From contig JAEWGI010000046.1 in assembly GCA_023388355.1 (NCBI GenBank), positions 1 through 6,221 of the forward strand: 6,221 nucleotides of DNA. The letters run 5' to 3'. The notes beneath the pieces were generated by a model. The model was not told the origin of the DNA and did not search any database. It worked only from the letters and a program-made list of their open reading frames with translations. Of the stretch, positions 5,853 through 6,221 are shown piece after piece. Origin of the DNA: Pseudomonadota bacterium (lineage in GTDB: Bacteria > Pseudomonadota > Gammaproteobacteria > Xanthomonadales > Xanthomonadaceae). The translations under genes and the position numbers were made by a program. Within the stretch, counting starts at the first letter, position 1, and every line of letters begins with the position of its first letter.

Positions 5853-6221
5853 ATGATCGATTCCGCACGCTATCCGCGCCTCTCGCGCATCGGCGGCCCG
5901 GCCGAGCTGCGCCGGTTCGACGAAGGCGAACTGCCCGCCATCGCCGATGAGCTGCGCGCCTACCTGATCGAATCCGTCGGCAGGTCCGGCGGCCATTTCG
6001 GCGCCGGCCTGGGCGTGGTCGAACTGACCACCGCCCTGCACTGGATCTACGACACGCCCGAAGACCGCATCGTCTGGGACGTCGGCCACCAGAGCTACCC
6101 GCACAAGATCCTCACCGGCCGCCGCGACAGCATCCATACGGTCAAGCAGAAGGACGGCGTCGCGCCGTTCCCCAAGCGCGAGGAGAGCGAATACGACACC
6201 TTCGGCGTCGGCCATTCCTCG
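5853..6221 (+). CDS. dxs: 1-deoxy-D-xylulose-5-phosphate synthase, N-terminal 123 residues, cut by window edge
   Basis: A thiamine diphosphate enzyme that joins pyruvate and glyceraldehyde 3-phosphate, with loss of CO2, to make DXP, the first step of the MEP isoprenoid pathway and a precursor for thiamine and pyridoxal synthesis. The visible part aligns along its whole length with the start of E. coli Dxs: the N-terminal RYPRL, then [20 protein letters not shown] with His48 (E. coli His49), [17 protein letters not shown] with His79, [16 protein letters not shown] at the edge. About 500 residues, including the GDG cofactor motif and the pyrimidine and C-terminal domains, lie outside the window. 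ATG 5853 gives the family N-terminus; the nearby ATG at 5845 is in another frame. It lies 48 bp after the receiver-like gene and may be transcribed from its own promoter at 5841-5846. Confidence 0.97.
   Translation, partial: MIDSARYPRLSRIGGPAELRRFDEGELPAIADELRAYLIESVGRSGGHFGAGLGVVELTTALHWIYDTPEDRIVWDVGHQSYPHKILTGRRDSIHTVKQKDGVAPFPKREESEYDTFGVGHSS

Noticed and set aside
4734..6215. Minus-strand open frame of 493 codons across the receiver-like gene and dxs
   Set aside because: It is antisense to two well-supported genes and an intergenic gap. Its product is a Gly/Arg/Ala/Val-rich low-complexity chain, as expected from reading high-GC codons backwards.

Overview
The window reads as a chromosomal housekeeping segment of a high-GC gammaproteobacterium. 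The Lysobacterales (Xanthomonadales: Lysobacter, Luteimonas, Pseudoxanthomonas or Xanthomonas relatives) are the most likely group. This assignment rests on the strong GC bias at third codon positions, the E. coli-like type II citrate synthase, the DmdC-type acyl-CoA dehydrogenase and the poor Shine-Dalgarno sites. It is an inference from composition and protein similarity, not a database result. I see no insertion sequence, prophage, CRISPR array or other mobile DNA.

Layout. The left part runs on the minus strand: the first 338 codons of gltA (citrate synthase, cut by the window's left edge) and, upstream of it, a complete tRNA-Phe(GAA) with its own sigma70-type promoter and intrinsic terminator. 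From about 1540 everything runs on the plus strand: a small lipoprotein gene; a 596-residue acyl-CoA dehydrogenase 26 bp after it; a stand-alone HNH-domain protein; a 354-residue protein with a receiver-like N-terminus, an Ala/Pro-rich linker and an HTH-like C-terminal segment; and the first 123 codons of dxs, cut by the right edge.

Functionally this is central metabolism (TCA entry, acyl-CoA oxidation, first step of the MEP isoprenoid pathway) with three poorly understood proteins between. Lipoprotein and acyl-CoA dehydrogenase may share a transcript. The HNH gene, the receiver-like gene and dxs each have their own -10-like hexamer. For dxs, and nearly so for the HNH gene, the -10 lies so close to the start codon that a leaderless or almost leaderless mRNA is predicted.

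I do not see a clear new multi-gene system. The items most worth a second look are the receiver-like protein next to dxs, the predicted leaderless starts, the orphan HNH protein, and several perfect inverted repeats in intergenic DNA (1043-1062, 1460-1499, 3907-3941).
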